NCBI GenBank assembly: GCA_024401495.1
Contig: JAKSKW010000007.1
Span: 1-64,000 of the forward strand
From: Paludibacteraceae bacterium
GTDB taxonomy: Bacteria > Bacteroidota > Bacteroidia > Bacteroidales > Paludibacteraceae
DNA: 64,000 nt
Direction of reading: 5' to 3'
Numbering within the stretch: position 1 is the stretch's first letter; each line of letters begins with the position of its first letter. The notes below the pieces were generated by a model, which saw nothing but the letters and a program-made list of their open reading frames with translations, was not told the DNA's origin and searched no databases. Made by a program: the position numbers and the translations under genes. Positions 16,439-24,487 of the stretch are shown here, one piece after another.

Positions 16439-19246
16439 TTACATTTTCATATTGGACGCTGTAATCACCATATCCATCCTCACATCCCATTTCTCCGTTG
16501 GCACTTTGCTTAGCAACTGGCAGTCGAAACAGATGCCTATCTTATAGGCTTTCGTGATCTTCTCCAACATTCTGTCGTAGTAGCCTTTGCCTCGTCCTAC
16601 TCTGCCCAAATCATTGTCGAAACATACACCAGGCACTACCACAAGATCGATGCTATCGAAATCGTTGATATTCATTCCCGTCGGTTCCTGGATATTATAC
16701 GCTCCCGTCTTCAAATCTCCCTTATACTCACGTATATACCACTCCTCTCCATTAATCACTGGCAGAAGGATTTTCTTTTTCGACGCATACTTTTCAATCA
16801 ACTTATGTGTACAGACTTCATCTGGCAACGAGTGGAAAAGCAACACTGTCTTGGCTTCTTTGAAACGTGAATCATTCTCAAGAATCTCCATCACTTTCTC
16901 ACTCTCCGACAATTTCTCCTCTTCTGTCATCGCCTTCACTCGCTTCTTGATCTGCTTCCTCAACTCTTTCTTGTCCGGCATCTCATATCTCGTGAGCGAG
17001 GGCGTCTCCATCTTGATACTCTGGTTGATAACTCGCCCCTCGCTACTTGCTATTTCTGTTATCTTCGTGCTCATCTTTGTCCACTTTTCAGCATACTCCT
17101 TAGCCTTCTCTTTATCCCCATTCTCGTATGCCTTAAGCAACAACTCCTGCAATGCCGCCTTCTCATTCTCATACCACTCTCGCTTCATCAACTCGATTGT
17201 CTTGCGTAGATTGTTGAACAACTCTCGATCTCGTTTATCCTTGCAAAACTGGCGGTCGACGTCGGTCATACCTGCCTCCAACGACATGTCATCCGACAAT
17301 ATGCTGTTTATAGCATCATTTACGTTCCTGTCGGCATGGTTCTGAAAATGTTTCACAATATCCGCTTTCTTGTCTGATTCCAATAGTTTGCTTACCTCTT
17401 CCAACATTAGTCTGAATGTAGGATTCGACAATTCAATCTCATCCTTTGAGAAATCATACATTATAGCCTCTACCACATTCAACACTTTCGAGGTTTTCTT
17501 CTCTTTGTCTTCAAGCTGAATCACATCCTTGCCGCCATAATTGACAATCAAACTCATCAATTCTCGCTCCTGCACATACTGCTTGTTGAGAGTGGACAGA
17601 TAATCAACAGAGAATTTATCTACTACATCATTCGATGGTTTCTTACCAGGTGTCTGCTGTACATTCTGTTGAGGCTGTGTTGTGCCTCCTTGCATCGCCT
17701 CCGCCTGTCCCGCAAAATATTCATCCGGAATGAATGGTTCATCCGGCGTCTGCTGTGTAGGCAGGATAGACGGATTCTGTGAAGACGGTGCATTCTGGGC
17801 GAACTGTGCCTGCCCCGAATTGTGATATTGGTTATTGTTCCCCTGCCCTACAGGTGTTGTAGGAGTCTGGCTGAAACTCTGTCCTCTAAGTCGTTCTTTC
17901 TCCTTTGCAGCGGCAGCATCACGTCGCATCTTGCCCACGTACTCCATGATGATGCTCTGCTCGACTTGGAAAATCGGAGCTATCGTCCTTGAGTAGACGT
18001 CGCGTTTGATAGGGTCCTCAATCACGGAGATGGTCTCCGCCATGTCTTTGACCGCCGCAGCCTTCTTCATCGGATCGTCTCCACTCTCACGAAGAAGCAC
18101 ATTGGATTTGAACAAGATATAATCCTGCTCATTCTCCTCCAGATATTTCTGCACCACATCAGCATTGTTGTGCTGTGCGAATGAATCCGGATCCTCCTCC
18201 ACAGGGAGTGTGACGACGTGGACATTCAAGCCCTCCGCCAAGAATAGTTTTCCGTTCTTGATGGCGGCGTGCTGACCGGCTGAGTCGCCATCGTAAAGCA
18301 TCGTGACATGTTTCTCGTCGGTCGATGTGTTGCCGACTGATGGCAACACTCGCTTGAGCAGACGGATCTGCCCTGTAGTCAATGCCGTACCACACGGTGC
18401 CACGATATTCTCCACTCCAGCCTGATGCATGGAAATCACATCGGCATAACCCTCCACCACATAACATTTCTGCTTCTTGATGATGGCCTGACGAGCAAAG
18501 AAAATACCGTATAGATTTTCACTCTTATTGTAAACCTCACTCTCTGGCGGATTGAAATATTTCGCTACACTCTTGTCTGTCTTAAGTGTACGTGCTCCGA
18601 AGCCCACAACCTTACCTGAAATGGAATGGATCGGGAACATCACACGTCCTGCATATTTGTCGTATGTACGGGTGCCTGTGTTCACCGTAGCACCCAATGC
18701 TACCAGATGCTCAAGTTTGATTCCATGAGTTAAGGCCGCATTTGTGTATGCCTGATAATCTGCAGGCGAATAGCCAAGATGGAACTTCTTAATAATATCT
18801 TCGCGTAGTCCACGATAGACGAAATATTGATAGCCGACGGCACGTCCTTCATCCGTGTCGCGCATCGATCTTTCAAAAAAATCAGACAGCCATTGATTGG
18901 CATCAAGCATCTTGTCGCGAAGTGTCTGCTGCTCCTTTTCCTCTGGAGTCAACTCTTTTTCGACGACAGTGATTCCAAACTTTTTTGCCAAGAAGCGGAG
19001 TGCGTCAAGATACGACAGATTCTCCATCTTCATGATGAAAGAGATGCTGTCTCCTCCACCTCCGCATCCGAAACATTTACAGATATTTTTCGCTGGTGTG
19101 ACAATAAAAGAAGGAGTCTTCTCATTATGGAACGGACACAATCCTTTATATGATGTGCCGGCACGACGAAGAGTGACGTAGTCTCCAACCACGTCAACAA
19201 TATTTGCCGCCTCCTTAATTCTCTGTATGGTGATATTGTCTATCAT
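16439..19246 (-). CDS. dnaG: DNA primase fused to 5-formyltetrahydrofolate cyclo-ligase
   Basis: A single 935-codon frame. Residues 1-430 are DnaG: CHC2 zinc finger (CPFHNEKTPSF then CKCFGCGGGGD), catalytic core, and TOPRIM with YVVEGYADVISMHQAG and MLYDGDSAGQHAA. A Gln/Pro/Asn-rich linker (about 440-530) leads to a helical C-terminal domain that should bind the replicative helicase. From residue 756 (Met codon at 16981) the last 180 residues are a complete 5-formyltetrahydrofolate cyclo-ligase, with KKELRKQIKKRVKAM and VVVPGVCFDNDLGRVGRGKG followed by YYDRML, the ATP and folate site. No frameshift is needed for the join. The start overlaps the comF stop (TGATG). Whether the second enzyme is also made separately from the internal Met is open. 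Confidence 0.92.
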   Translation of the reverse strand: MIDNITIQRIKEAANIVDVVGDYVTLRRAGTSYKGLCPFHNEKTPSFIVTPAKNICKCFGCGGGGDSISFIMKMENLSYLDALRFLAKKFGITVVEKELTPEEKEQQTLRDKMLDANQWLSDFFERSMRDTDEGRAVGYQYFVYRGLREDIIKKFHLGYSPADYQAYTNAALTHGIKLEHLVALGATVNTGTRTYDKYAGRVMFPIHSISGKVVGFGARTLKTDKSVAKYFNPPESEVYNKSENLYGIFFARQAIIKKQKCYVVEGYADVISMHQAGVENIVAPCGTALTTGQIRLLKRVLPSVGNTSTDEKHVTMLYDGDSAGQHAAIKNGKLFLAEGLNVHVVTLPVEEDPDSFAQHNNADVVQKYLEENEQDYILFKSNVLLRESGDDPMKKAAAVKDMAETISVIEDPIKRDVYSRTIAPIFQVEQSIIMEYVGKMRRDAAAAKEKERLRGQSFSQTPTTPVGQGNNNQYHNSGQAQFAQNAPSSQNPSILPTQQTPDEPFIPDEYFAGQAEAMQGGTTQPQQNVQQTPGKKPSNDVVDKFSVDYLSTLNKQYVQERELMSLIVNYGGKDVIQLEDKEKKTSKVLNVVEAIMYDFSKDEIELSNPTFRLMLEEVSKLLESDKKADIVKHFQNHADRNVNDAINSILSDDMSLEAGMTDVDRQFCKDKRDRELFNNLRKTIELMKREWYENEKAALQELLLKAYENGDKEKAKEYAEKWTKMSTKITEIASSEGRVINQSIKMETPSLTRYEMPDKKELRKQIKKRVKAMTEEEKLSESEKVMEILENDSRFKEAKTVLLFHSLPDEVCTHKLIEKYASKKKILLPVINGEEWYIREYKGDLKTGAYNIQEPTGMNINDFDSIDLVVVPGVCFDNDLGRVGRGKGYYDRMLEKITKAYKIGICFDCQLLSKVPTEKWDVRMDMVITASNMKM

Positions 19247-20016
19247 CAGTCTTGAAAAATATCCTTTGTATAAATTTTATTCTGTTCTTCGTAAATGCCA
19301 AGCAAATCCGACACCATTCCCACAACCGCTATGCTCACTTTCACGTTGCTGTCGCACTTCTCCATGATGGAAGCCGAACAATCTCGGATGGTTTTGCCTG
19401 TAGTGATCACATCATCGACCACCAATATATGTTTGCCACGAAACGCCTTCACCTCATCAGTGGCCTGATACTTGTTGGCTGTGGCACTCTTATGTCGTTT
19501 TGCGTCGACACTGTTGCTCACAAGTTTTCCTTCGTTGACAAGCAGATCAGTGCGGACTGGAATCCCCGTCTCCATCTCAATGCCGAGACAAAGCAACTCG
19601 CTCTGGTTATACCCTCGCATCTCATATCGTTTGGATGTAATCGGCACTGGCACAAGGCAGTCGAACTCACTCGCGTCGACGCGGGCATTAATCATTCTGC
19701 CCATCATTCGTCCTGCCTCTATTCCATATCTCTTCACGCCCGAATTCTTGATATTCAACACAAAGCGTGATTCAATATTCGATTTTCTATACGACAGCAA
19801 CGGCATGAAATAGCTGAGCTGCACCTGCGTCATCTCTCTTGCAAGCGGAGTAAGATCAACGTCAAGAGGGATATATTCCAAACTATATCTGCAATCTTCA
19901 CACAAAGTCTCCCCTTCCGTCTCAACCACTGCCCCACATGCTCCGCAAGTGTGTGGATATAAAGAGCTTACGACAGAATATTTAACCCTCTTGAAAATCT
20001 TAGATAATTTTTCCAT
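19246..20016 (-). CDS. comF: ComF-family phosphoribosyltransferase-like protein
   Basis: Protein of 256 residues with an N-terminal four-cysteine zinc finger ([11 protein letters not shown] then LCEDCRYSL) and a C-terminal phosphoribosyltransferase fold with the PRPP loop [17 protein letters not shown]. ComF proteins are needed for DNA uptake in competent bacteria and bind single-stranded DNA machinery; in Bacteroidota the function is not established. The stop overlaps the dnaG start by one base and its start overlaps the lolD end by 17 nt, so cdaA-lolD-comF-dnaG read as one coupled operon. Confidence 0.88.
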   Translation of the reverse strand: MEKLSKIFKRVKYSVVSSLYPHTCGACGAVVETEGETLCEDCRYSLEYIPLDVDLTPLAREMTQVQLSYFMPLLSYRKSNIESRFVLNIKNSGVKRYGIEAGRMMGRMINARVDASEFDCLVPVPITSKRYEMRGYNQSELLCLGIEMETGIPVRTDLLVNEGKLVSNSVDAKRHKSATANKYQATDEVKAFRGKHILVVDDVITTGKTIRDCSASIMEKCDSNVKVSIAVVGMVSDLLGIYEEQNKIYTKDIFQD

Positions 20017-20683
20017 CCTTCATCTCAATTACTCTGTCGCTCTGCTGAGCAAGAGTCATATCATGAGTGACGACAATCACCGTCAATCCAAATTCCTTGC
20101 GTAGATCCAGGAACAATTTCTGAAGCTCATCTCTGTTCTGGCTGTCAAGACTACCTGTCGGCTCGTCGGCAAACAGAATCTGAGGCTTGTTGATCAACGC
20201 TCTCGCCACAGCCACTCTCTGCTTCTCTCCTCCCGATAACTCATTCGGATGGTGCGACGCTCTCTCCGCAAGGCCTAGACGAGTAAGCAACGACATAGCC
20301 TCCTGCTTGCACTCAGCCTCATCACGTCCGGCAATCAGAGCTGGAACCATCACGTTTTCAAGAGCCGTGAATTCAGGAAGAAGCTGATGAAACTGGAACA
20401 CAAAACCAAGGTCGCTATTACGAAGTTTGCAAACCTCCTCATGCGAAAGACGTGAAGTGTCCTTACCAAGAATATTCACCTCACCGGAATCAGCCGACGC
20501 AAGTGTACTGATGATCTGCAAAAGAGTAGTTTTGCCAGCACCACTCGGCCCCACAATGGATACAAACTCGTAGCGACGGATATCAAAAGTCACGTCTGAA
20601 AGCACACGCAAGTTGCTGAAACTCTTGCATACTCCCTTGGCAGACAACACAATTTCCTGGCTCATATTATTTGATTCACTCAT
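20000..20683 (-). CDS. lolD: ABC transporter ATPase, LolD type
   Basis: ATPase of 227 residues that, with a LolC/E-type permease, releases lipoproteins from the inner membrane. Walker A is [12 protein letters not shown]-loop in [17 protein letters not shown], signature [15 protein letters not shown], Walker [13 protein letters not shown] and switch His in VVTHDM. The [15 protein letters not shown] segment and overall length match LolD rather than FtsE or MacB. No permease gene is adjacent, which is usual in Bacteroidota. The ATG overlaps the cdaA stop codon by one base. Confidence 0.85.
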   Translation of the reverse strand: MSESNNMSQEIVLSAKGVCKSFSNLRVLSDVTFDIRRYEFVSIVGPSGAGKTTLLQIISTLASADSGEVNILGKDTSRLSHEEVCKLRNSDLGFVFQFHQLLPEFTALENVMVPALIAGRDEAECKQEAMSLLTRLGLAERASHHPNELSGGEKQRVAVARALINKPQILFADEPTGSLDSQNRDELQKLFLDLRKEFGLTVIVVTHDMTLAQQSDRVIEMKDGKII

Positions 20684-21447
20684 TACGCTTTCTGTTTAGA
20701 TAGTATGGATTCAAGTTCCTTTGTAGAGATATCGTGTATGATAGTTCCATTCTCTGCGTATGAAATCTTTCCTGTCTCCTCAGAAACTATAATTGCCTGA
20801 ACATCAAGCTTTTCACTAACACCAAGAGCAGCACGGTGACGCAAACCAAACGACTTTGGCACATTCATATTGTGCGACAAAGGAAGGATACATCCCGCAG
20901 CCTTGATCATCTTGTTGCCAATGATCATAGCACCGTCGTGCAGAGGAGAATTCTTGAAGAAAATATTTTCGATAAGACGCGAATTGATCTTGGCTGAGAT
21001 CTCATCACCTGTCACGATGATGCTCTGTAGGCTCATCTCGTTCTCAATCACAATAAGAGCCCCCACCTTCTCACGAGCCATGTTGCGGCAGGCAATCACA
21101 ATCTGCATGATGTCACTTTCCTCCATTGTCTGGACACGTTGAGTGTTGAGCAGACGAGAAAGGAAATTGTTGCCCGAACCGATTCCTGTAAGCGCGTTTC
21201 GGATCTCATCCTGGAATAGCACGATCAAAGCGATTGCACCCACGTTGACAATCTGGTTGAGCACACCACCGATCAGCTTCATCTGCAACAGCGAGTTGAC
21301 AATCATCCAAGCCACGATCACCACCAGCACACCGATGAAAAGACGGAACGCCGATGTATCTTTCAGCATCTTGTAAAGCTTGTATAGGATGATACCGCCA
21401 AGCAGAATGTCTAAAAAATCTATAAACTGAAAAAAGGATGAGCCCAT
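20683..21447 (-). CDS. cdaA: Diadenylate cyclase (membrane-bound)
   Basis: Makes the second messenger c-di-AMP from two ATP. The 254-residue protein has three N-terminal membrane helices (about residues 5-22, 33-53 and 58-78) and a DAC domain with the catalytic DGA motif in [12 protein letters not shown] and RHR in [13 protein letters not shown]. This is the CdaA architecture, not the soluble DisA. C-di-AMP usually controls osmolyte balance and cell-wall homeostasis. It is the first gene of the coupled cdaA-lolD-comF-dnaG unit. The neighbour common in other bacteria, cdaR, is absent. Confidence 0.92.
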   Translation of the reverse strand: MGSSFFQFIDFLDILLGGIILYKLYKMLKDTSAFRLFIGVLVVIVAWMIVNSLLQMKLIGGVLNQIVNVGAIALIVLFQDEIRNALTGIGSGNNFLSRLLNTQRVQTMEESDIMQIVIACRNMAREKVGALIVIENEMSLQSIIVTGDEISAKINSRLIENIFFKNSPLHDGAMIIGNKMIKAAGCILPLSHNMNVPKSFGLRHRAALGVSEKLDVQAIIVSEETGKISYAENGTIIHDISTKELESILSKQKA

Positions 21448-21504
21448 GTTCTTTGATTAATTTTGCCTTTGCAATATAAAAAGTCAACAAAAATAGAAAA
21501 TAAA

Positions 21505-21539
21505 ATGTGAAATGAGAAATGAGGAATGTGAAATAAAAA
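21505..21539. repeat. Heptameric tandem repeat between divergent genes
   Basis: Five 7-bp units of the form ATGNGRA (ATGTGAA, ATGAGAA, ATGAGGA, ATGTGAA, then degenerate ATAAAAA) between cdaA and the outer-membrane protein gene. It covers the place of the -33 element of the downstream promoter. Confidence 0.8.
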
Positions 21540-21550
21540 GCGAAATGTCC

Positions 21551-21559
21551 TATATTTGC
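21551..21559 (+). promoter_or_regulatory. Promoter of the outer-membrane protein gene, -7 box
   Basis: TATATTTGC, 22 nt before the ATG. The -33 position, at the correct distance, is TGTG and is supplied by the heptameric repeat. Confidence 0.55.
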
Positions 21560-21581
21560 ATTTTGAAACTTACGAACTAAT

Positions 21582-22400
21582 ATGAAGAATATAAAAAGAG
21601 TGATTCTGACGTTGGTTGCCGTGTTGTGCTGTGTATGCACAACTATGGCAAAAGACCCACGTTCATCATATTCAAAACATTCAGCCCTGCCAAAAGAAAA
21701 AACAGGATTCCGTCTCTACGGCGACTTCATGCTTACCGCTGATTTCGCCGACACCACAGGAGAGGTGAAGCCAGCGTTTGGATTGGCAGCAACACCCGGA
21801 GCCCAGATCACAAACTATTTTTTCCTAGGAGGAAAAGTTGGAGCCATGTATATGCTCAACGACTTTTTCGCTTTCCCAACCGCTGTCAACGTACGCTGGA
21901 CATTTGGAAGAAAAAATATTCTTACCATATCGCAATCAGGAGGTGTGGCATACTGCGAAGATGATTTCTATCCCTACGTCGACTTCTATTTTGGAGGCAG
22001 AATCCCACTACGCAAAGGCAAATGCCTTGTTTGCGCTTTAGGGTACACCATCTTCCCACAATACAATTTGCATAAAGTGGGAGAAGATGAGACAGTCACA
22101 GTCGAAGCAGACGGCATGACTGTGGACATCGTCACACAAGAGGGTGAAAGAGAGAGAAAAATATCATCCTGGGTATCTCCACAACTCACAATCGCATATC
22201 CGTTCAGATTTGAGAAGAAGAACAGAATCCGATACAGAGTGCATAAATTCAAACCTCATGTTGAGACACAAGGCGAATGCAAGCCTAAGTCGACAAAATC
22301 AAAGGAGAAAGAAAAATCAAGTACAAAACCATACGAGAAGATTGACGAGAAGAAAAAAGGCAGGGCAGAGAAGACAGATGTCGAGCGCTGGAATCCGTAA
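21582..22400 (+). CDS. Outer-membrane beta-barrel protein, unknown function
   Basis: Protein of 272 residues with a signal peptide (residues 1-23, ending TTMAK). The mature part has alternating strands typical of a small outer-membrane barrel (FRLYGDFMLTADFA, NYFFLGGKVGAMYML, VNVRWTFG, PYVDFYFGGRIPL, VCALGYTIFPQYNL). From about residue 215 a basic Lys/Glu-rich tail follows (KPKSTKSKEKEKSSTKPYEK and on), which is unusual for a barrel and may be exposed to the periplasm or contact peptidoglycan. I do not recognise a specific family. It is transcribed alone, divergently from cdaA. Confidence 0.7.
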   Translation: MKNIKRVILTLVAVLCCVCTTMAKDPRSSYSKHSALPKEKTGFRLYGDFMLTADFADTTGEVKPAFGLAATPGAQITNYFFLGGKVGAMYMLNDFFAFPTAVNVRWTFGRKNILTISQSGGVAYCEDDFYPYVDFYFGGRIPLRKGKCLVCALGYTIFPQYNLHKVGEDETVTVEADGMTVDIVTQEGERERKISSWVSPQLTIAYPFRFEKKNRIRYRVHKFKPHVETQGECKPKSTKSKEKEKSSTKPYEKIDEKKKGRAEKTDVERWNP

Positions 22401-22462
22401 ACGTAAATGCGGCTTATCCATAAAAAATTGTGCTTAATAAGCTCCTTTTTAATTTTTATCAC

Positions 22463-22471
22463 TACTTTTGT
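22463..22471 (+). promoter_or_regulatory. Promoter of the purF-like gene, -7 box
   Basis: TACTTTTGT, 31 nt before the ATG. The -33 element is weak. Confidence 0.45.
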
Positions 22472-22502
22472 GGACAGTTTCATAAAGACTATATAAATAA
22501 CA

Positions 22503-23915
22503 ATGGGTGGCATTTTTGGTACTATTGGCAAAGACAGTTGTATAAAAGATTTGTTCTACGGAACAGACTACAACTCGCATCTTGGCACTAAGCGTGGTGG
22601 ATTGGCGACTCTTTCTGAGAAAGGATTCGTAAGATCTATCCACAATTTGGAAAGCACATATTTCAGAACAAAATTTGAGCCAGAACTTGAAAAGTTCAAC
22701 GGCAACTCCGGAATCGGAGTGATCAGCGACACAGATTCGCAGCCAATCATCGTCAACAGCCACCTGGGAAGATTCGCGGTGTGCACTGTAGCGAAAGTCA
22801 ACAATCTTAAAGAAATCGAGGGAGAATTGCTAGGTCGTATGCACCACTTCGCTGAATTCAGTGGAGGTGACACAAACCAGACTGAGCTTATCTCAATGCT
22901 TATTACAGAAGGTAAGGATTTTGTAGACGGAATTGAGCGCGTCTACAACACTATCAAAGGTTCTTGCACAATGCTCCTTCTTACTGAGAAGGGAATCATA
23001 GCAGCACGCGACAAGTACGGCCGTCTTCCACTTGTGATCGGAAAGAAAGATGGAGCATACGCCGTAACAGGCGAGACAGTGGCTTATCCAAACCTTGGCT
23101 ATGAGGCTGTCTATAATATCGGACCAGGCGAGATCGTGCTAATCACAGCCGACGGATTCGAGCAGCTACGCAAGCCAGAGAAGAAGATGCAGATCTGCTC
23201 ATTCATGTGGATCTACTACGGCTACCCACCTTCAACATACGAGGATATCAACGTGGATGAGTTCCGTGTTAAGAGCGGACTTTTGATGTCGAAGGACGAC
23301 GATATTAAGCCAGACTACGTGGCAGCTATTCCAGATTCAGGTATCGGCCATGCACTTGGTTACTCAAACGGACTTAACGTACCTTACCGTCGCGCCATCG
23401 TCAAATACACTCCTACTTGGCCTCGTTCGTTCACTCCTACAAACCAGAAAATGCGTGAGCTTGTGGCAAGCATGAAGCTTGTGCCAAACAGAGCTCTATT
23501 GAAAGATAAAGTGGCTATGTTCTGCGACGACTCAATCGTTCGTGGTACACAGTTGAGAGACAACGTAAAGGTTCTTTATGATTACGGCGTAAAGCAGGTA
23601 CACATGCGTATCAGCTGTCCACCTTTGCTTTACGGATGTCCATTCATCAATTTCTCCGCTTCAAAATCGGTGCTTGAGCTAATCACTCGCCGTATCGTGA
23701 AGGAGCTTGAGAATGGCGACATGGATGCTCATATCGACGAGTACATCACTCCAGGTACAGAGCGCTACAACAAGATGGTGGATGAGATCCGCACACGTCT
23801 TGGCATGGACTCTTTGAAGTTCAACACTCTTGAGAACATCATCGAGGCAATCGGTCTTCCAAAGGAGTGCGTCTGCACACACTGTTTCGACGGAAGCAGC
23901 TACGGACATGAGTAA
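22503..23915 (+). CDS. Amidophosphoribosyltransferase homologue lacking the catalytic cysteine
   Basis: Protein of 470 residues with the two PurF domains: an N-terminal class II glutamine amidotransferase fold (residues 1-215) and a C-terminal phosphoribosyltransferase domain with the PRPP loop VAMFCDDSIVRGTQ. PurF enzymes start Met-Cys-Gly-Ile, and the Cys becomes the N-terminal nucleophile after Met removal. This protein starts MGGIFGTIG, so the nucleophile is Gly. The rest of the glutaminase domain keeps family patterns such as SHLGTKRGG and ARDKYGRLPLVIG. As far as I recall, Bacteroidota carry such a Cys-less paralogue beside a true PurF, which is not in this window. It may use free ammonia or have a non-catalytic role. 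Monocistronic with a strong terminator. Confidence 0.85.
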   Translation: MGGIFGTIGKDSCIKDLFYGTDYNSHLGTKRGGLATLSEKGFVRSIHNLESTYFRTKFEPELEKFNGNSGIGVISDTDSQPIIVNSHLGRFAVCTVAKVNNLKEIEGELLGRMHHFAEFSGGDTNQTELISMLITEGKDFVDGIERVYNTIKGSCTMLLLTEKGIIAARDKYGRLPLVIGKKDGAYAVTGETVAYPNLGYEAVYNIGPGEIVLITADGFEQLRKPEKKMQICSFMWIYYGYPPSTYEDINVDEFRVKSGLLMSKDDDIKPDYVAAIPDSGIGHALGYSNGLNVPYRRAIVKYTPTWPRSFTPTNQKMRELVASMKLVPNRALLKDKVAMFCDDSIVRGTQLRDNVKVLYDYGVKQVHMRISCPPLLYGCPFINFSASKSVLELITRRIVKELENGDMDAHIDEYITPGTERYNKMVDEIRTRLGMDSLKFNTLENIIEAIGLPKECVCTHCFDGSSYGHE

Positions 23916-23918
23916 TAA

Positions 23919-23951
23919 GAGCTTAGAGTTTAGAGCTTAGAGAACTTAGAG
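23919..23951 (+). repeat. Heptameric tandem repeat after the purF-like gene
   Basis: Begins 4 nt after the TAA stop. Units GAGCTTA, GAGTTTA, GAGCTTA, then a 9-nt variant and a partial unit. The same unit family recurs at 62205. Confidence 0.8.
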
Positions 23952-23955
23952 ATAC

Positions 23956-23992
23956 ACAGCCGTTGGTGAAATCACCGACGGCTGTTGTTTTT
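23956..23992 (+). terminator. Intrinsic terminator of the purF-like gene
   Basis: Thirteen-base-pair stem starting ACAGCCGT and ending ACGGCTGT (one G-T pair), followed by TGTTTTT. Confidence 0.88.
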
Positions 23993-24031
23993 AAAATTTC
24001 ATCTCTTATTGCATTTTTTTATAATTTTTTT

Positions 24032-24040
24032 TACTTTTGC
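24032..24040 (+). promoter_or_regulatory. Promoter of the DUF4293 gene, -7 box
   Basis: TACTTTTGC 24 nt before the ATG, with TTGC about 19 nt upstream as a degenerate -33 element. Confidence 0.5.
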
Positions 24041-24064
24041 TATTAAGTTTAAACTATGTGAAAA

Positions 24065-24487
24065 ATGATTCAGAGAATACAAACTATTTACTTGTTAATC
24101 AGCACCATATTTCTAATCTTGGTGTCATTTAACGATTGTATCAAGTTTCTTAATGCGGGAGAGGATTGTGTATATAAATATTCAGTAATGGATTGTCCAG
24201 TCGTTATGGCTATTCTTATCATAACTATTCTTCTTACATTCGGCTCGATTTTTCTATTCAATAACCGAGTTCGTCAGATGAGAGTGGTAGGTTTCGCCAC
24301 AATACTTATCCTTCTAAACATTGCGGCATTTGCAGTGTTTGTGGCATTGGATGATTGCATGGACTATAATATTTCAGTCACTTGGGCTACTTTCTTGCCT
24401 ATTGCTTCTGTCGTCATGAATCTTCTTGCCATCAAGGCAATTGGTATCGACGAAGCAAAAGTCAGAAGCCTCAACAGATTACGCTAA
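24065..24487 (+). CDS. DUF4293 family membrane protein
   Basis: Protein of 140 residues with four hydrophobic helices (about residues 6-24, 45-66, 75-95, 103-122). The N-terminus MIQRIQTIYLL is the signature start of DUF4293, a family confined to Bacteroidota with no assigned role. The C-terminal tail after the last helix, DEAKVRSLNRLR, is basic and cytoplasmic, also typical. The stop TAA overlaps the ATG of the next gene (TAATG), so the two are translationally coupled. Confidence 0.85.
   Translation: MIQRIQTIYLLISTIFLILVSFNDCIKFLNAGEDCVYKYSVMDCPVVMAILIITILLTFGSIFLFNNRVRQMRVVGFATILILLNIAAFAVFVALDDCMDYNISVTWATFLPIASVVMNLLAIKAIGIDEAKVRSLNRLR

Noticed and set aside
16587..17345. 252-codon frame antisense to the dnaG fusion
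   Set aside because: Ser-rich shadow frame within a confident coding region.
19246..21447. Competence operon
   Set aside because: comF is embedded with cdaA, lolD and dnaG, and the dprA-like gene is far away in the mre operon; no pilus or ComEC genes are seen, so competence cannot be claimed.
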